From NCBI GenBank assembly GCA_965261475.1, contig OZ253454.1, positions 744,001 through 808,000 on the forward strand: a stretch of DNA of 64,000 nt. The letters are read 5' to 3'. The position numbers and the translations under genes are program-made. Origin of the DNA: G965261475 sp965261475 [NCBI: bacterium] (GTDB lineage Bacteria; SAR324; XYD2-FULL-50-16). This document shows, in pieces, positions 62,773-64,000 of the stretch; positions within the stretch are counted from its first letter, which is position 1, and the number at the start of each line of letters is the position of its first letter. Under the pieces are notes generated by a model, which saw only the letters and a program-made list of their open reading frames with translations, made no database searches and was not told the origin of the DNA.

Positions 62773-64000
62773 CTAAATTCCAAGTAGCATACGCACAGGG
62801 TTTTCTAAGTAGTTTTTGACCCTTACCAAAAAACTCACAGCATCTTTGCCATCAATTACTCTATGGTCGTAAGTTAGAGCTAAATACATTACACTAGCTA
62901 CCTTGACTTCTCCAGCTATTACCACAGCTCTTGGTGTAATATTATGCATAGCTAAAATAGCACTTTGAGGCGGATTTAAAATAGGTGTAGAAAGCATAGA
63001 GCCAAACACACCTCCATTAGTAATAGTAAAAGTTCCACCTATCATCTCAGCTACTTGTATTTTGCCATCCCTAGCTTTTTTTGCTAAAATAAGAATCTCT
63101 TGCTCAATTTGTGCTATAGAGAGCTTGTTGGCATCACGCAACACAGGCACCATCAAACCTCTAGGTGCACTCACAGCAATTCCCATATCTACATAGTTAA
63201 AAAATGATTGCTCTGCCGATTCTAGATTGATTTGCGAATTAACATTAGGGAATTCTTTTAGAGCTAGACAACTAGCTTTCACAAAAAAAGCTAAAAACCC
63301 TAGTTTAATATTGTAAGCTCTAAAAAATAAATCTTTATATTCTTGTCTTGTTTGCAAAATAGCATCCATATTGACTTCGTTAAAAGTAGTTAGCATAGCA
63401 GTGCTTTGTTTGGCATAGTGTAGTTTTTCTGCTATTTTTTTTCTGATACTACTCATTTTTTTTATCTCTACTTTTCTTGTCTGTGTTAGTGTTTCTGTGA
63501 GACTGGGACTAAGTGTGCTACTGCTCAAGTTCTCCTCTACAGCGCTAGTCGCAAAAGGCTGTTTTACCTCTAGTTGTTTTTCTGGTGTTGGTGTTTCTGT
63601 GAGACTTGGACTAAGTGTGCTACTGCTCGCCTCCTCTACAACGCTAGCTACAAAAGGTTGCTCTATCTCTAGTTGTTTTTCTGGTGTTGGTGTTTCTGTG
63701 AGACTTGGACTAAGTGCGCGACTGCTCGCCTCCTCTACAACGCTAGCTACAAAAGGTTGCTCTATCTCTAGTTGTTTTTCTGGTGTTGGTGTTTCTGCGA
63801 GACTTGGACTAAGTGTGCTACTGCTCGCCTCCTCCTTGTCAGCGCTAGTTGCAAGAGCAAGATCTTTTTGTATCTTTTGAGACGCAAACTCCTTTGTTAT
63901 AGTAACTAATTGAGGAACTGTTTTAGATGCTTCTAACTCTGTTTTTGCAATCACTGTATCTTGATTGTCATCTACGCTTGAGTGTAGCTCTTTTGCTTTC
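62773..64000 (-). CDS. sucB: Dihydrolipoyl acyltransferase E2, 3' part (cut by right window edge)
   Basis: Acyltransferase core of a 2-oxoacid dehydrogenase complex. The frame stays open to position 64000, so the N-terminus with the lipoyl domain is outside. Seen: an Ala/Ser/Pro/Thr/Glu-rich linker with 33-residue repeats, then [70 protein letters not shown] and the catalytic [25 protein letters not shown]. This core matches 2-oxoglutarate dehydrogenase E2. No peripheral-subunit-binding domain is visible in the part seen. Confidence 0.85.
   Translation of the reverse strand, partial: KAKELHSSVDDNQDTVIAKTELEASKTVPQLVTITKEFASQKIQKDLALATSADKEEASSSTLSPSLAETPTPEKQLEIEQPFVASVVEEASSRALSPSLTETPTPEKQLEIEQPFVASVVEEASSSTLSPSLTETPTPEKQLEVKQPFATSAVEENLSSSTLSPSLTETLTQTRKVEIKKMSSIRKKIAEKLHYAKQSTAMLTTFNEVNMDAILQTRQEYKDLFFRAYNIKLGFLAFFVKASCLALKEFPNVNSQINLESAEQSFFNYVDMGIAVSAPRGLMVPVLRDANKLSIAQIEQEILILAKKARDGKIQVAEMIGGTFTITNGGVFGSMLSTPILNPPQSAILAMHNITPRAVVIAGEVKVASVMYLALTYDHRVIDGKDAVSFLVRVKNYLENPVRMLLGI
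63478..63861 (-). repeat. 99-base tandem repeat in the E2 linker
   Basis: About 3.8 copies with a period of exactly 99 bases (matching points 63532, 63631, 63730, 63829), coding a 33-residue unit that includes [19 protein letters not shown] and KQLEIEQPF. The middle copies are nearly identical; the outer ones have drifted. Confidence 0.85.

Noticed and set aside
63497-63880. A plus-strand open frame across the E2 linker repeats
   Set aside because: It is an antisense shadow of the 99-base repeats; the minus frame continues into a well-conserved catalytic domain.

Overview
The window is AT-rich (roughly two thirds A+T by eye), densely coded bacterial chromosome from a Gram-negative, respiring organism. 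Evidence for this: MurE with the DNPR motif of meso-diaminopimelate ligases, O-antigen-ligase-type membrane proteins, lipoproteins with lipoboxes, a six-domain-type ribosomal protein S1, ISC-type 2Fe-2S ferredoxin, glutamyl-tRNA reductase (C5 haem route), a 2-oxoglutarate-dehydrogenase-type E2 and an SMC protein. Gene content is proteobacterial but mixed: ChoXWV, BetB and the GuaA-like amidotransferase look alpha/gamma-like, while the YidD variant, bactofilin and the chorismate-mutase-like protein recall delta-type lineages. I cannot place it more precisely. There is one tRNA gene (Pro, GGG) and no rRNA, CRISPR array, insertion sequence or recognisable prophage.

Layout. 1-6.2 kb, minus strand: an M1 aminopeptidase-like protein that has lost its zinc site, a tyrosine recombinase, an AlkA-type DNA glycosylase, dihydroorotase and the start of dihydroorotate dehydrogenase (cut by the left edge). 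6.6-15.5 kb, plus strand: tsaD, a SPOR-domain membrane protein, nrdA, then a tight run pyrF-pyrE-pxpA-pxpB-pxpC. 15.6-21.1 kb, minus: a small lipoprotein, smc, betB. 21.5-26.3 kb, plus: an SDR dehydrogenase, the choline ABC transporter choX-choW-choV and a RarD-like permease. 26.4-31.3 kb, minus: hisI, ftsB, yidD, hflX, rseP, hisC, mostly overlapping or closely spaced. 31.3-35.6 kb, plus: an unknown protein, rpsA, hemA, ferredoxin. 35.7-37.9 kb, minus: a double ABC ATPase and a ROK-like protein. 37.9-39.7 kb, plus: rhodanese, bactofilin, prs. 39.7-41.9 kb, minus: msrA, metG. 42.4-44.1 kb, plus: rpiB and glyA behind a 430-base leader that may hold a structured RNA. 44.1-49.3 kb, minus: amidotransferase, rbgA, murE, mgtE, a chorismate-mutase-like gene, tRNA-Pro. 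49.4-54.3 kb, minus: two tandemly duplicated O-antigen-ligase-like genes. 54.4-64 kb: a UvrD-type helicase (minus), a large secreted helical-repeat protein (plus), a lipoprotein with twelve Kelch-like repeats (plus), mnmE (minus) and a dihydrolipoyl acyltransferase cut by the right edge (minus).

How genes work together. Four steps of de novo pyrimidine synthesis (PyrC, PyrD, PyrE, PyrF), Prs for PRPP and NrdA for deoxynucleotides make nucleotide supply a theme, split between two operons. ChoXWV, BetB and the SDR form a choline/betaine uptake and oxidation locus. HisI, FtsB, YidD, HflX, RseP and HisC mix envelope biogenesis with amino-acid enzymes. MurE and RbgA lie beside MgtE.

The most unusual items are the complete but zinc-site-less PepN, HisI with changed metal-site acidic residues, the duplicated membrane ligases, the tandem-repeat Kelch and E2 proteins, the rpiB-glyA leader, and general scarcity of Shine-Dalgarno sequences with two divergent gene pairs whose start codons are only ten bases apart. 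I did not find a clear multi-gene system that looks wholly new.
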